A stretch of 64,000 nt of DNA from Mytilus californianus (GCF_021869535.1 NW_026262668.1:69647558-69711557), one strand, 5' to 3'; positions 21,764 through 33,700 are shown, numbered from the stretch's first letter. A program made the numbers and translations. Notes: generated by a model from the letters alone, not told the origin.

Positions 21764-22470
21764 GCTACGGTTACATTGAAATGTAACACTCATAAAAAAG
21801 TTATTGTTACATTGAAGCTAAGACTAATTGCCGAATTGCAGGGTTGGGTAAGGAACTGCATGATTAATTATGAATGTAACAATAATATTTATGTCTACGG
21901 TTATATTGTGTTATTGTTTATACGTTAATGTACTCCAATGTAGGCTGAAGACTTTTATTTGAATTTAAAAATACCGGTATTGTATATTTTTTTTTTAATT
22001 TAATTGACAGTTTCCACGCATCCAGTATGTTGTTTCAGTCCGATGCATTTTTAGTGAAACCACTCTAGGCAGCCATCACAAACGAGTGATGCAGCAATGT
22101 GCACGTCGGTTTTGCAGACTTTATTCAACTCTGTAATTAGATATAAGAAGATGTGGTGTAAGTGCCAATGAGAAAAGTCTCCAGTCCATCCAAGTCACAA
22201 TTTGTAAAAGTAAACCATTAAGGTCAAAGTACGGTCTTCAATTCCGAGCCTTGGCTCACACCGAACAGCAAGCTATAAAGCATTAAGCACCCCAAAATGA
22301 CTAGTGTAAAACCATTCAAACGGAAAAACCAACGGTCTAATCTATATAAAAAACGAGGAACGAGAAACACTTATGAAACTCTGACATCAACAAACGACAA
22401 CTACTGAACATCAGATTCCTGACTTAGGACAATAACTTATTATTGTTACATTTCAATGTAACCGTAGCCA
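21764..22470. mobile_element. TIR element with GGCTACGGTTACATT ends, hosting a nested repeat
   Basis: The left end GGCTACGGTTACATTGAAAT is mirrored on the right by CATTTCAATGTAACCGTAGC (about 22,449-22,468). The terminal repeat itself contains the palindrome GTTACATT..AATGTAAC. A copy of the ATAAGAAGATGTGG family (22,137-22,430) lies inside close to the right end, so the unoccupied element would be about 0.4 kb. Confidence 0.78.
22137..22430 (+). repeat. ATAAGAAGATGTGG family, copy nested in a TIR element
   Basis: ATATAAGAAGATGTGGTGTA followed by GAGCCTTGGCTCACACCGAA and CAACAAACGACAACTACTGA, collinear with 16,245-16,510. Confidence 0.9.
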
Positions 22471-24709
22471 GTGCTTTTTTTTCATTTGCAAGCAATCATA
22501 GTTTCTTTTTTTCACATCCCCAAACGTGTCCGATAATTTGTATTTGTCAGAATGTGTCCAGTAAAAAACGCCAGAATATTTCAAAACTCATACCACCAAT
22601 AATACTCTGTGAAGTAAAAATCGTTTACGGCAATTCAATATTAATGGTGTGGGAAAGGATAGAACCCGTGTTGTTCGGTTGGATTCTAAAAAAAAAGTCG
22701 AAGCCGCTACTAAATAAAATCTGGATGAAAGGTGTAGTAATCCGTATTGTAATAGACAAATGTCCAAGATATGCTACACTGTGCACAGTGACTTCTGCAT
22801 GCAGACACAGACACCTAGTTACAAAAAAATGATTACACAATTAAAAGTTATTTTTATTTGAAGCTGTTTTATGATTTTTTTTATCAATATAATTAACATT
22901 GTTTTAAAGTTCAGATGGAGGTTCTTCACATTTAAGAAAACTAATAAATTTTATATTGTAAGTTTTTCCCGGTGCTTCACTGTTAAAAAAGTGGTCATTG
23001 ATAAGCATTTATTTAGTTTGTTCAACACCGGTTATTTATAATTAGCATAATTGCATGCTAAATTTGCAACACCTAATTAACTATTGACTGTAGATTGCTT
23101 AATGTCCAGTGGCAAATATGTCATGCGTATTTAGAAGGAAAAAAAACATAAACATTGCATTTTGATTAGTTTTGTAAAGTTTAAATCATCGTTTACTAAG
23201 TAAGTTCTATTGTACTTATATTATCCCGTGATGCCTAAATGTCTTTTAAAAGAATTGTATGACAATGAGGGTATTCCACGACCGGCTTCCCGCAGAAATG
23301 GTTTCTGTGCTTTAAATGGACATAAACAGAACACGTTTTGGCGCCCTTGCAAGTAGACATGTTTTACAGATCATTGACGTCACATGGACAAGTTTGGGGG
23401 AATCTGACATGTTTCTGACTGCTACATGTATATGCACTTTCAATTATCAATTAAATTGAATTTCCACTTCAATCTATTAAACATTAATGTACTTTTGTAT
23501 ATAGCAATGAGTATATTTAAATGTCCTTTTGTTGTTTCACGATCCTTATCATAAAGAGCACATAAATAGACTGATGGTTAAAGCTACATGTGCATGAAAT
23601 ATTTGTCACTGGCAAACACCAATACTTCGGGGATGATGGATTTAATTATCATATTTTGCTTTTTTTTTATTTAGGAATAAATTTCAACTTTGATTGATTA
23701 TATATATATATACATGCAGTATATCAGAAGTCCATTACTGGACTTCTGGTAGTATATAAAGTAATATGTACATTTTGATGACCATTCCCTTTCATACTAA
23801 GTTGTGCATTCTTTTTCTTTATGTATACATAACACAGAAATAAGGAAACATAAGAAAGTTTATAATAGCCTTCATAAAGTCATTTCATTTTCTTTCCTCA
23901 GAATGATTAACAGCATAGAAGACAGTCGCTGAAATGGGAACGTTCGATGTGAAAATTAAAGACCTATATACAGAAGGATGTATTTTAATTTGGCATTCAT
24001 CAGAAAAAGACAATATTTAATCATAAACCATGTAGTTCCGAGTTTCGTACAAGTACCAAAACATAAAAGATGGATGCTTATAATTGAGCTCATATTAGAA
24101 CTAAGGTGTCCTCTGGAATTACCAATCTACATGTAGCAAGACACATCATGTGTGAGACTGAATTGAGGAAAAGACACCAGCCAGGAAACTGACATTCTAT
24201 GAAGCATTCCAAAGAAAAGATGACCAAGGGGGGAGAGCAATAAAACATGATACAAGCAAAATTAAGTGTTTCTTTGATTGTTTTATTTATGAACCTTAAT
24301 TACAAGGGTCATAAAATAATCAAGGGCTTATATAGTACAATTGTATCCTAAGTTTCTGCTGAATTTAACTATATTTTGTACTTAATATATATATATATCA
24401 ACAGAAATATTCTTTAAATAATTTAAAATATGCAAATCTTATTCCACCGTTATATAAAAAAAAAATGTAGTGGTGCTTGCAGGCAATATTTTATGAAAAA
24501 TTGTTTTCAAATTCACCAAAAACTTGCTACATAGCAAGAATACGCCATGTTTGCCACCTTTATATAAATAAAAAAAACTTAAAGGTCACTGGTACATTCA
24601 TATGAAATAGAGTCTGCTGCTGCCAAAAATCAAGATTACAAATTATGTTTCTAAAAGTAGATTACAACAATACTGAACTCTGAAAAATTTTAAAAAGCGG
24701 GGAAATTTC
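22471..24709. other. No gene recognised; hairpin and AT microsatellites
   Basis: Mostly AT-rich. Short (TA)n tracts lie at about 23,698-23,712 and 24,385-24,398. A small near-perfect hairpin (ATATCAGAAGTCCA...TGGACTTCTGGTAGTATAT) lies at about 23,725-23,758. A 129-codon open frame at 22,443-22,832 overlaps the TIR of the neighbouring element and matches nothing I know. Confidence 0.4.
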
Positions 24710-24800
24710 ATAAACATCTGGCAAAACCAAACGCTAAAGCACATCAAATAGCAGAACGAATGGAAAACAACCGACATATTCCTAACTTGGTGAAGGCCTT
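24710..24800 (-). repeat. CAAGTCAGGAATATG family, inverted fragment
   Basis: GGCAAAACCAAACGCTAAAG, CACATCAAATAG, CGAATGGAAAACAACCGACA and ATATTCCTAACTTGG are the reverse complement of the block at 3465-3535, with about one change in eight. Confidence 0.75.
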
Positions 24801-25259
24801 ATCTTAGTTTTCTCATAATAATCCTTCCAGTACTTCAAGTATTCTTTCTCTGAAAGTAAAATATGAAAGAAAAATCATTTGCAACTTTACAAATTATCGG
24901 CATGAAAATGATTGACATTTTTGTCACAAACTTCATATGTTTATTTGACAATAAAGATTATTATATTAAAACAATTGTTATGATAAATAACAGAAATTCC
25001 AGTTATGATATAAAAAAAAGGAGATGAGACATTGTTTTATATTAATTACAATACATTGCCTAACATATTAACATATGGAATCATTAATGTCAACATGTTT
25101 TAAACAATAGCAAAATACCAAAAATGAACAGTATTGAAGATTCTTATCTTGTTAGATATATGTATCAATTGTCCGGTTTTATACACATTGATATTGTAAA
25201 ATATCAGCCTCGAACTACAATGTGAATCTCTCTGGTGACGATTGCGTATTTTTTTATAC
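24801..25259. other. No gene recognised
   Basis: AT-rich, with nothing I can support. Confidence 0.4.
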
Positions 25260-25430
25260 ACAGAAAGACAGTCGCAATCAAAATCAAGGAGTAAACAAAG
25301 ACTCATAAAACCAAAGTGCATTTACAACAACAGTTAAAATACATAAAAAAAAACCAACACGAACTCGACTAAAAACCGGGAATGAATTCATGTGCTTCTA
25401 AAGGGTAAACAATTCCCTTGAGAAAATCCG
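25260..25430 (-). repeat. Diverged fragment resembling the retroelement 3' region at 61.2 kb
   Basis: AAACCAACACGAACTCGACT, AAAAACCGGGAATGAA, then GTGCTTCTAAAGGGTAA parallels the order at 61,195-61,270 (CACCCCTCC, AACCGGGGCGATGTCAG, GTGCTCCGGAAGGGTAA). The order is preserved but the identity is modest. Confidence 0.45.
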
Positions 25431-25651
25431 ATAAACTGCTTATCTTGCTTCATTTTTGTTGTTTTTCCCTCCACTTCAATAGTTTTTCGATAGACGAAAG
25501 TAAGCTTGATACTTTTCCTCAGTCATTTTCACGTCGCAAAAAAGTCCTGCTCAGCAGTTTTAATATGTAACCAGCTAAACAAGGATAATAATAATATTGT
25601 CACAGAATTATCCAACCTATTTTTGGATACCAATTGTACTCAGATGCACAT

Positions 25652-25816
25652 GTGTCAAAATTTATAGAATTAGTTACGGTACAGTTATTGTATAATAATG
25701 AACAGTACTGAAATAATAGAAAGTATAACATTACAAATGTTTAGTCTCACCAAACAGTACTGATATGTACGAGGGTAGAAATGTACCAAAACAACGTGGG
25801 TAAATTCTTGGTAGTG
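25652..25816 (-). repeat. Inverted copy of the repeat at 12.2 kb
   Basis: Contains AACAGTACTGATATGTACGA, GGGTAGAAATGTACCAAAAC and AGAAAGTATAACATTACAAA, the reverse complement of 12,158-12,312. The minisatellite that follows the other copy is absent. Confidence 0.85.
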
Positions 25817-26214
25817 TAGAGGAAATCATAAAAGCAAATTTTAAACAGTTTTACATTTTCAGAAATAAAGCAGGACACATAATTTGGTGTACGAGACAAT
25901 GCCAGAAAAGGTATTAAGCATGTCTTAAACAAGGAGAAATTGAATGAAGTTGCGATAATATTGTAAATACGCTTAGGTGTCAGACCACCAATTCAAAAAC
26001 ACTATATAATGAATATTTTTTTTCAATTTTCACAGCTTTCTAAATATTTTACCCTCAGTTTATCTTCATAGAAAACAGGTATATTCTGAATTAATCATGT
26101 ATTACCTTTCTATATGCCAATTTTTAACCAATGTTTAAAGTCTTGCAGTGAAATACCACCGTTCGGAAGTCAAGTTCTACTAAAAATAACCCCTGGTTTC
26201 CTGGAAATCTTAAA

Positions 26215-26312
26215 AAAATATACTAATATGGTGGCCTTCGGCTGTTGTCTGCTCTATGGTCGGGTTGTTGTCTCTTTGACACATTCCCCATTTCCATTCT
26301 CAATTTTATTAG
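26215..26312 (-). repeat. Inverted copy of the short repeat found in the LINE
   Basis: GGTGGCCTTCGGCTGTTGTC, TGCTCTATGGTCGGGTTGTT and CTTTGACACATTCCCC are the reverse complement of 1535-1610. The half of the repeat that carries CTCCCGCACCC is missing here. Confidence 0.88.
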
Positions 26313-26879
26313 TATATTTTGGCTCAAAATGGTCTAAATACCGATAACTTCGGATTGAACTTTGTGCAATAAAACGTAAGATTTTAATCAAATATCTGAA
26401 CGAGGTTACCAATGTCAGATTTTAATTTTTGTAAAATTGCATTAATTGACACGTTGGTATTAGGAAACACAAATGTAAAGCGTAAATGTCATATAATATT
26501 TTAAATAAAGTAATGTGAATATTGCGTATATCTTGGTTGCTTGCAGAAGATAACGAAACTGACCAAGAAAGACTTACAATTACCTGACTCCTTATATATA
26601 TTCTGCATATAGATACTATTAAATATCAGAGGCGAGACGAAGTTTCGTCGGATTAGCGCGGTAAACCAGTTCAAAAGTGTTCAAATGGAGCCAATGGCCA
26701 GCAACTGATATTTTACAACTTCAATATTGATTTTTGGATTACATTTGTTTTTTTTTTTCACGAAAGAAACATTTTTCAACAGCAAACCAGAAGAAAACTT
26801 GATAATTTCGGGTCAAACTTATCAACGTCGGTATACATAATGAAAATGAAGTTGATTAGTCAATTCGAAAGTTTAAAAA

Positions 26880-26960
26880 ATAAAACTCATCAAAATTTCA
26901 GACTGATAATTTTTACGAAAAAATTTCGTCTTCAAAAGACTCATTAGTGACGCTCTTATA
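26880..26960 (-). ncRNA. Hammerhead ribozyme relic, inactive
   Basis: On the minus strand GAGCGTCACTAATGAG is followed by a perfect stem II hairpin GTCTTTTGAAGAC (26,928-26,940) and GAAA (26,924-26,927). The core CTGATGA has become CTAATGA, losing an essential G, and stem III with the cleavage site is absent. Confidence 0.6.
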
Positions 26961-27798
26961 AAACAAAGTTACAGGCCAAAGAGCAAAATGTTGATGGCAT
27001 TGAGGAACAAAAATTTCAAAAATACAAAAATTAGTTAAAAGTTTTCGTTTAAGGGCAATAACTTTTTTAAGGAGTGACCTGCTAATTTTGGTAGAAATGG
27101 CATTCAGAGCATTTATATCCTTATCTGGTTTTAGAAGCCTATTAAAAGAAGTCTCTTAAAACAGCATGGCCGTTTACCAATATTTTCATGAAAATAAATA
27201 GAATGACCACCCCCACCTCCCCAAAAATGAATACAGTTGAGGTCTTTTATCCTGGGGTAGAAAACAATAAGTATTTCAAGGAATTGAAAGTTTGTAAACA
27301 CTTAATATACAAATATGACCATATAAAAGTATATTTCATGTCAAAGACCGATTATTGTAAATATCTATGTATAATTTTAAAACGCCACTGCATGAGATAA
27401 TACGATAGTTAATGAAAGACGTGATACCATTCAGAAACGTAAATTAAGTAAAATAGTGACATTTGGGTGGAGGTTAACAATACCCAACGATTCTATATTT
27501 TCAATGGAACCTAAAACAAATCTTCATTCCTTCAATTACTTAGAAGGATATTTAACTTGTGTTTGCATGAACATTATCTATATAATAGCTTAGCATGATT
27601 TAAAGAGTATGTAAGCAATACCAATCACAGAGAGCCAAAAAATGGTTTTTTGGCGTATGCCAAGATCTATTCACATGTAGTCTGTTCCCATATGACGATA
27701 TTGTGGTAATACATTATCTTCAGGACCTGGTTATCTTACATCTAAAAGGAAATACATATCTCTTGATTTTTGCATACAAATGAACAATGTTTTCCACA

Positions 27799-27990
27799 TA
27801 AATCAGGCAGTTAGTTTTCTCGTATGAATAGTTTTACACTTGTCATTTCGGAACCTTTTATAGCTTGATATGCAGTATTTGGGTTTGCTCATTGTTAAAG
27901 ACCTTACAGTTACCTATAGTTGCTACCTTCTACGTCCTTTGGTCTCTGGTGGAGAGTTTTTTCATTGGCATTCACACCACATCTTCTTGT
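27799..27990 (-). repeat. ATAAGAAGATGTGG family, minus fragment
   Basis: GGCAGTTAGTTTTCTCGTAT, TGTCATTTCGGAACCTTTTA, GTTTGCTCATTGTTAAAG and CACACCACATCTTCTTG follow the same order as 18,470-18,667. It lies within block a of the long modular repeat. Confidence 0.82.
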
Positions 27991-28695
27991 CTTTGTAATA
28001 AATGTTAATTCAATAATTCAGAAACTTTCATTTTACAGAAAGAGATAAAATTTATGCATTTCTAAGGTCATCCTTGGAAGCGAAAGTATTCTTAAGCCTG
28101 TTTAGATACTCATTTAGAATTATCTAGATTTGCCAACATTAAGTTTCGACTTACACGGATGAAAAAAAATATATTTCTGAAATGTGTATACGTAGCATGT
28201 AATCAATGTCATTTTCTTACAAGGTTGTATTTCAATATAAAAAAAAAATGTGAAAAGTGCCTTTCAGAGTACTCTTATTGTTGATAATTGATTATGAAAT
28301 TAATTCGTAAAGTGCGTAAATATATATGTTGCTTTCTCAATTCTGAGTCACATCACGTCACGTCAATAATCAAAATATACTTTTGTTTTGATCGTTTGAA
28401 TACCAAAATAATTATAATGTCGCCTTTATTGGCAAAGTAAATTAATGTAGGTATACTAAAAACATTGCAGGAGATAACGAAAAGGCTAGATAAGACGTAA
28501 CACATTTCATCATTGCGTCATTTAGAAAAAAAAACAGTAAATATTTTAACAGTATCATTTGAAGGATTTGCGCGATTGTCAGTTAATAGTATAATGCAGT
28601 CGACATTAACCTTCAGCAGATAAAAAGGAAAATTATAACGAACCGTTTCGTGTAAAAAAATCTGAAAGACAAATTGTTTTCAGGCTATGTTAAGA

Positions 28696-28709
28696 GGGGG
28701 GGGGGGGGT
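28696..28709 (+). repeat. Poly-G tract
   Basis: An uninterrupted G run of about 14 after AAGA, in otherwise AT-rich sequence. Such runs are uncommon here and can form G-quadruplex structures only in multimers. Confidence 0.8.
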
Positions 28710-29091
28710 AAAGTTTAAGGCCTAGAAATGTTTGGTAAAAGGCAATGTTAAAGGTTGGATATTGGACATCAGGATTGTGTCATATACTCATATTTCGATC
28801 AAAAAGAATAGAGCTAGAAAATTATTAACTCGTTTAAAGCGTAAATATATGTCCTCTTCAATAATCTCAATAAAATCCACACCAATCATTAAAATATTCT
28901 TTTTCGTTTTGATTTTAAGATACGGTATATAATTAAAATGTCATTATTAACAGCGAAATTAATGCGGTTATGCTAAGGGCACTGCAGACAAAAACAAAAA
29001 ACAAAAAAACAAAAAAACCGTCTGAGATACAATTCATATTTGGTATCATTGCTACATTTTGTAAAGGATTAATATTTTGTTTTTCACATGA

Positions 29092-29275
29092 AACATTATG
29101 TTATAGTTATTGAACAAGCAAATCGGTATATGTCATTTAATCTGCATGGCTCGGGTGACCCTACTTGACCCGAACGACATAGGAGTTCAGGTTAAAGGGT
29201 CATCCCGACCTTGCAGATTAAATTATCTATATACCGATTTGATTGGCCAATAACTGTTTTAACACATAAAGCAAT
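29092..29275. repeat. Near-palindromic element, about 0.18 kb
   Basis: AAATCGGTATATGTCATTTA, ATCTGCATGGCTCGGGTGAC on the left pairs with GGGTCATCCCGACCTTGCAG and ATACCGATTTGATTGG on the right. ACTTGACCCGAAC...GTTCAGGT lies at the centre. Similarity reaches TTATGTTATAGTTATTG / CAATAACTGTTTTAACACAT at the edges. It is probably a small foldback element. Confidence 0.8.
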
Positions 29276-30246
29276 CAATTTATATGAACGTTTTGGAAAT
29301 ATGCGGACGATATTCCGCAATCAAATTTCTCTTGTAGGGTAAAGAAAGGGGAGATACGCCTTTATGTAGTAAAAGGTTAGTAACTTTTAAATTATTTACT
29401 TTTTGGATATCCAGGCTTCCTAAATTATTACATTATTTGGAGAATTGCGATTTACAGGCATATTTTTTATCGTTGCTGTTATATTTATTCACAGTTTTTA
29501 TATAAATACGGGGCGGTTTAGAGCTTAACATATAGTGTAGACACATATTTTTTGTTGAAAACTATATGTTGCCCTCTAGATATCTTTAGGTTGTTGTGTC
29601 GATTGATTGCTGTCTTATTGACGTATACCCACATCTCCTACAGTTTTGGTTGTGTTTGGTGTTCTTTTAAATCGGTTTATGACAAATCATAGCTGTAATG
29701 GTAATTGGGTATAGATAAATTGCTTTTCTTTCCCTCAAGAATATGCTTAGAGGAAGATGAACCGAGGAGAGATGTAAATAAATTCAAAGTGCTAAGTAAA
29801 CAGAAAAAAGTTTCGCTTTTTTAATCTACCCCCTCCTCCCCCAAACATTTTTTCTACTGTATTATTTTGAAGACATGTCGCATCTAAACGAAATCTAATT
29901 GATTTCCAGCTAATGTTTTCACATACTTAAATATGAACCTCATTAAATTCGATCCTAAAATAGCACTAAAAAGGAAAATAAATATTTAAAAAGTCGTAAT
30001 GAATTCCATTGAGCACAAAACTAGTTCAAAACAGATATCTTTCATTTTATTATTCTACAATACATTTCTATTTTGACATTTCTTTATTACAAAAACAAAT
30101 ATTATCTTGTTTGACTTTGAAACATTGATTTAAGATTTACATTGTACACACAATATATTATAAATTTTTCCCAGTTAAAGAAATGAGAAACAGTTTTTAT
30201 TTATTTCGAAACGACGAAGTTTGTACAAAGTTGTTAATTGATCAAC
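29276..30246. other. No gene recognised; short repeat fragment near 29.6 kb
   Basis: GTTGTGTCGATTGATTGCTG followed by TTATTGACGTATACCC (29,590-29,635) is probably a fragment of a dispersed repeat. A TTATTGACGTATATCC string recurs at about 8170. The rest is AT-rich with no feature. Confidence 0.4.
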
Positions 30247-30248
30247 TA

Positions 30249-31725
30249 TACTGTTCAAAAAAAGAAACAAATAGCTCGGATGAATTTTTCAAAATGCAAA
30301 ATACATATTTTACAAGGTAAAATGAAACGGTCAATTGCATCTACGAATTTTACAGGTACGTTTTAAACTTTAAATGCCCGTTCTTTTGATTTGGCTCTCT
30401 GCCACGTAAAATTTACGACTCGTTTAAAAGTGCATATGACCTATTTCGCCGCGAAATTTTGCTAACGATTTTCACGAGAATTTTGTTGTCAACTCAGCTC
30501 TTACACTTTTGCGCAAGGACCAAGTTTGAAGGTGTAATTCATCACAACGTTAAAACGCTACTACGGAAAAGTTGGACCCTGCTATTCGAAATATCGTCAT
30601 CGGCAGTCTCCAGGCCAGAATGTCCCAAAATGAAGTAGCAACAACTGAAAATGTTAACCGAAGCACAATTTCGCGACTTTTGAACAGATACCAGCAGACT
30701 GGCTGTACTGAGGACCGCCCGAGGAGTGGACGACCTCGCCTAACGACTCCTGGACAAGATCGCTACATCCGGGTATTTCATCTACGGAATCTAACCGTTG
30801 CCACAACAGCCACTGCAGTTAGGATACCAGGATTGAAAAGAAACAGCTCACAAACAGTCCGCAATCAACTGCGACAACATTACATTATACCCAGTAGGCC
30901 GTATTTTGAACCCGTTTCAAGGCTGTTACACAGACGGAATAGAGTTCCATTGTGCAACAGATTAAGGTGCTGGACATTCCGCAACTCGCTCAGAATCTGG
31001 TTCAGTCCCGTTTTATGCTTCAGAAACGTGATGGAATGAACGTTTTGCTTCCTCGTGTGTTCAAGAAGTGGACAGCTTCGGTGGAGGAAGTGTGATGATG
31101 TGGGTGGCTATCTCTAATGACCGTAAAACGGAATTGGTACATGTTCCGGGTAATTTAACGGCTCGAAGGTACAGAGACGAAATTCCCCAACCTCACCTTA
31201 TGCATGTTATTGACCGTCAGAGAGAGTTATTCCAGCAGGACAATGCTAGGCCTTACCCAACGCGTTTAACAATGGACTTCCTTGAGCAGAATAACATCAA
31301 TGTGCTCCTTCCAAATCACCAGAATTGAATCCTACTGAGCATATATGGGACCAACTGGATAAACGTGTGCGCCAGAGTCAACCACCACCTCAGACCCTTG
31401 ATCAGCTCAGACAAATGCTGCAACAGGAATGGCGATCAATTCCACGCAACAACATAAGAACATTGATAGCATCCATGCCGAGTAGATGCGTAGCAGTCTT
31501 AGCAGCGAGAGGTGGTCATACTCGGTACTAACTTTAATGGCACCGGAAGTAACTCACATTGTGATAAATTGATTTTTATTCCTCAATCTCGAAGGAATTA
31601 ACTGTCCTCTTCTCTATCAAACACGTTTTGAGTGAATATTCTTTTTAGTAATTGTAAAATTTCCATTCAAAATACATGTATTAAAATTCTTAAAAACCAT
31701 TATGCGTTTCTTTTTTTGCAGAGTA
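30249..31725 (+). mobile_element. Tc1/mariner-type DNA transposon, 1477 bp, decayed
   Basis: The left end TACTGTTCAAAAAAAGAAAC and the right end GTTTCTTTTTTTGCAGAGTA are inverted repeats, bounded by TA at 30,247-30,248 and 31,726-31,727. That is the TA target duplication expected of the superfamily. The interior holds a broken transposase gene in the same orientation. With its ends intact it could still be a substrate in trans. Confidence 0.92.
30572..31531 (+). pseudogene. Tc1/mariner transposase, frameshifted
   Basis: The N-terminal DNA-binding part is readable: a helix-turn-helix with MSQNEVATTENVNRSTISRL (codons 13-32), then the GRPR motif (codons 53-56, RSGRPRL). The catalytic part is split. 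GGGSVMMWVAISNDRKTEL and LFQQDNARPYPTRLTMDF (with the second acidic residue in QQDNARP) are in one frame ending near 31,328. NPTEHIWDQLDKRVRQ, with the final acidic residue of the DDE/D set, is in the next frame (31,325-31,531). The segment where the first catalytic Asp should stand (before SRFMLQKRDG, about 30,995-31,030) looks altered and lies out of frame. The start codon position reads TTG, not ATG. At least three frame changes make this a pseudogene of a roughly 330-340-residue protein. Confidence 0.9.
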
Positions 31726-31744
31726 TATGTCGTAACTTCAAGTT

Positions 31745-31912
31745 CAGTGGCGGATTCAGAGGGGGCGAAGAGGGAGCCCACCATGTGATTGTAAAATATA
31801 TCATGTTTTAGCATAAAATCGTCAAAATTGGTTTTATTCCTCGCTACACTCGGCGGTATTTCTTCTATTTCACCCCCCCCCCCTTTTGAAATATACTTGA
31901 TCCGCCCCTAAA
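31745..31912. mobile_element. CAGTGGCGGATTC TIR element, third copy
   Basis: CAGTGGCGGATTCAGAGGGG on the left and CTTGATCCGCCCCTA on the right are inverted repeats. The C11 run before the right end matches the C-rich inner part of the other copies. It starts 18 bp after the Tc1 element ends. Confidence 0.78.
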
Positions 31913-32189
31913 GGTAAGAGTACCTTTGAACTGTGAAGTATATCTGAGGTAGTTTATGCAAACCTTAGCTGTGCGTTATTCAGGTTATAGCACAGTAAGA
32001 ACAAAGAGATTTTACCTGTGTTAAGTTATTAATAATAATTGTATAGTACGTATTTGTCTGTATGATATGAGAAAACAATTCAGGCATTCGATCTTTGTTT
32101 AAGTTTATTAACTATGTTTAGACCCGGATGAAGTAAAAGCATTACCCATCGTATAGACACTTAATTTTTTATTGTTTAACCTATACGGT
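31913..32189. other. No gene recognised
   Basis: AT-rich, with nothing I can support. Confidence 0.4.
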
Positions 32190-32262
32190 TTGACAGTAAT
32201 TCAGTCGTTTAGACGAAATGCGCGTCTGGCGTAAAATATTTTAGCCTGATATCTTTGACGAC
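32190..32262 (+). ncRNA. Hammerhead ribozyme relic, 3' half only
   Basis: AGACGAAATGCGCGTCTGGC keeps GAAA, the short stem III (ATG/CGT with a wobble) and the cleavage-site C. The CTGATGA half is replaced by unrelated bases (AGTAATTCA). It is followed by the family's usual downstream AGCCTGATATCTTTGA. Confidence 0.6.
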
Positions 32263-32269
32263 GTTTTAT

Positions 32270-33700
32270 CATACAACGATCATCTTTAACGATTTTACTT
32301 CAATAAAACGCCACAAAACCATATGACTAATAGTTTAACTTATAAATAGTATAAAAACCCATATGTTCTTACTCCGGATTATATGCATTATTAGATATAA
32401 CAAAGTAATGGTTTTGACCGCAGCGTAATGCAATGAATGCTGCATATGGAAAATTATGTGCGTAAACAAATGAGTTTCCAAATTGTATTTCTCATAACCT
32501 GTATATATTTGACTGTATAACTTAATAACTAATTGATGAGATGTAAACGGACCTCTCCACAGAGGCTCTATAGTGTTGCCTTTTTGACTTTTCCTAAATT
32601 TAAGTCTCCTCAGTATTTTTCTAGGATTTGCTGATAGAATCTCTTCGCTTGATACAAATAAATTAAATTTATAAGCTGTTAAAATATAAGCATGTTCTGA
32701 CACCTTTTATGTCTCAACATTTATGTACTTTTATTAAACACCAGATTATGAAATAACGCAAAAGGTCCATTCAGGTACAGGATTGTGTAAAAGGTCGCCA
32801 AAGATCGAATTGTTCCACTATTTATAGAAACACAGATAAGGTAACACTGTGAATTTTTTACAAATATTGCAATAAAGGTTATATTTTAGAAAGTAAAATG
32901 TTATTAAAAGAGAAATCAAAAACGAAACCGTTAGTCCATAATGTACGAAAAGACTAAGCCTAAATATCAGTTAAGTCTGTAAAAATTACAATGATGACTA
33001 ATATATGGCATAAAATGCATGACAGCAGATTTATTTTTATATAGAAATAGAAAGTTTCAGAACTATTTTGTTTACAGCAGAGAGTTTCCACGCATGCCCG
33101 ATCCATCTCCCTCTCTTTCCGACAATATTAATTAATCAGCAAATATTCCCTTATAATATACTTTGTAGTGAATACAAGTAGATGGCATGTATGATACAAT
33201 CAATTGCGATCGTTCTGTATCTGTACACAAAGTGGTTCTGTATCATCAAACTGTAATGATATCGATATAAGTTACGGTTGCAAAAGAGAGACAAAAGATA
33301 CCAAAAGATTTTCTACGTATAGATACTGTAAAATATCAGCTTGGAACACAAAGGAAACTTTTTTTCGAGTGATAGCAGCGAACTAGTTCAAAAGGTTTCA
33401 TATTGTGTCGAGCAACTGATGTTTAACAATGGAAAAATTATGAAAACCAGATAATCGAATTGTCGGATTTTATTCGTTTGATTTTTCATGATAAGAACAC
33501 AATATTTTTTAACTCACCAGGCTACAAAAATAAATTGTTAGGTCAAACTTATCAACGTCGGATCAAACAATCAGACGTCGGAGAAAAGTTGTGGTCAAAG
33601 TTATTAAGGCCCGGGTCATTCAACGTATTTAACGTTACAAAGCTTTATACAGATTTGCGATTTCATTTAGGTGGCTCACTTGAATAAGGACCACGGTGAT
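32270..33700 (+). repeat. Long modular repeat, block b
   Basis: Modules in order: AAAACGCCACAAAACCATAT (32,305), a GTAATGCAATGAATGCTGCA segment (32,427), the AGAAACACAGATAAGGTAAC segment (32,827), CGCATGCCCGATCCATCTCC (33,092), the GAGTGATAGCAGCGAACTAG and GTGTCGAGCAACTGATG segment (33,367-33,422), and GTCAAACTTATCAACGTCGG (33,541). Block b supplies an unoccupied version of the site where the MULE at 40.2 kb inserted. Confidence 0.7.

Larger units (their letters stand above)
26520..29000 (+). repeat. Long modular repeat, block a
   Basis: Non-coding modules also seen in five other blocks of this window. They are a GCAGAAGATAACGAAACT segment (26,545), AACCAGTTCAAAAG and GCAACTGATATTTTAC (26,660-26,720), CAAACTTATCAACGTCGG (26,815), TCTTCATTCCTTCAATTACT (27,520), TTCATTTTACAGAAAG (28,030), CATACGTAGCATGTAATCAA (28,190), and TGAGTCACATCACGTCACGT with GCAGGAGATAACGAAAAGG (28,345-28,480). 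A second, diverged copy of the last module ends the block (28,830-28,990). No reading frame is preserved between blocks. Nature unknown. Confidence 0.7.

Noticed and set aside
21130..21928. 86- and 136-codon frames on the plus strand
   Set aside because: The first lies across a MITE, the second across a dispersed-repeat fragment and the TIR of the 21.8-kb element. Low-complexity hydrophobic composition.
22443..22832. 129-codon open frame
   Set aside because: It starts inside the terminal repeat of a TIR element, has no domain and no plausible splice context. I cannot support it as a gene.
23725..23758. Small perfect-looking hairpin considered as a microRNA precursor
   Set aside because: The stem is only about 17 bp with a 4-base loop, too short for a precursor. 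There are no flanking helical arms.
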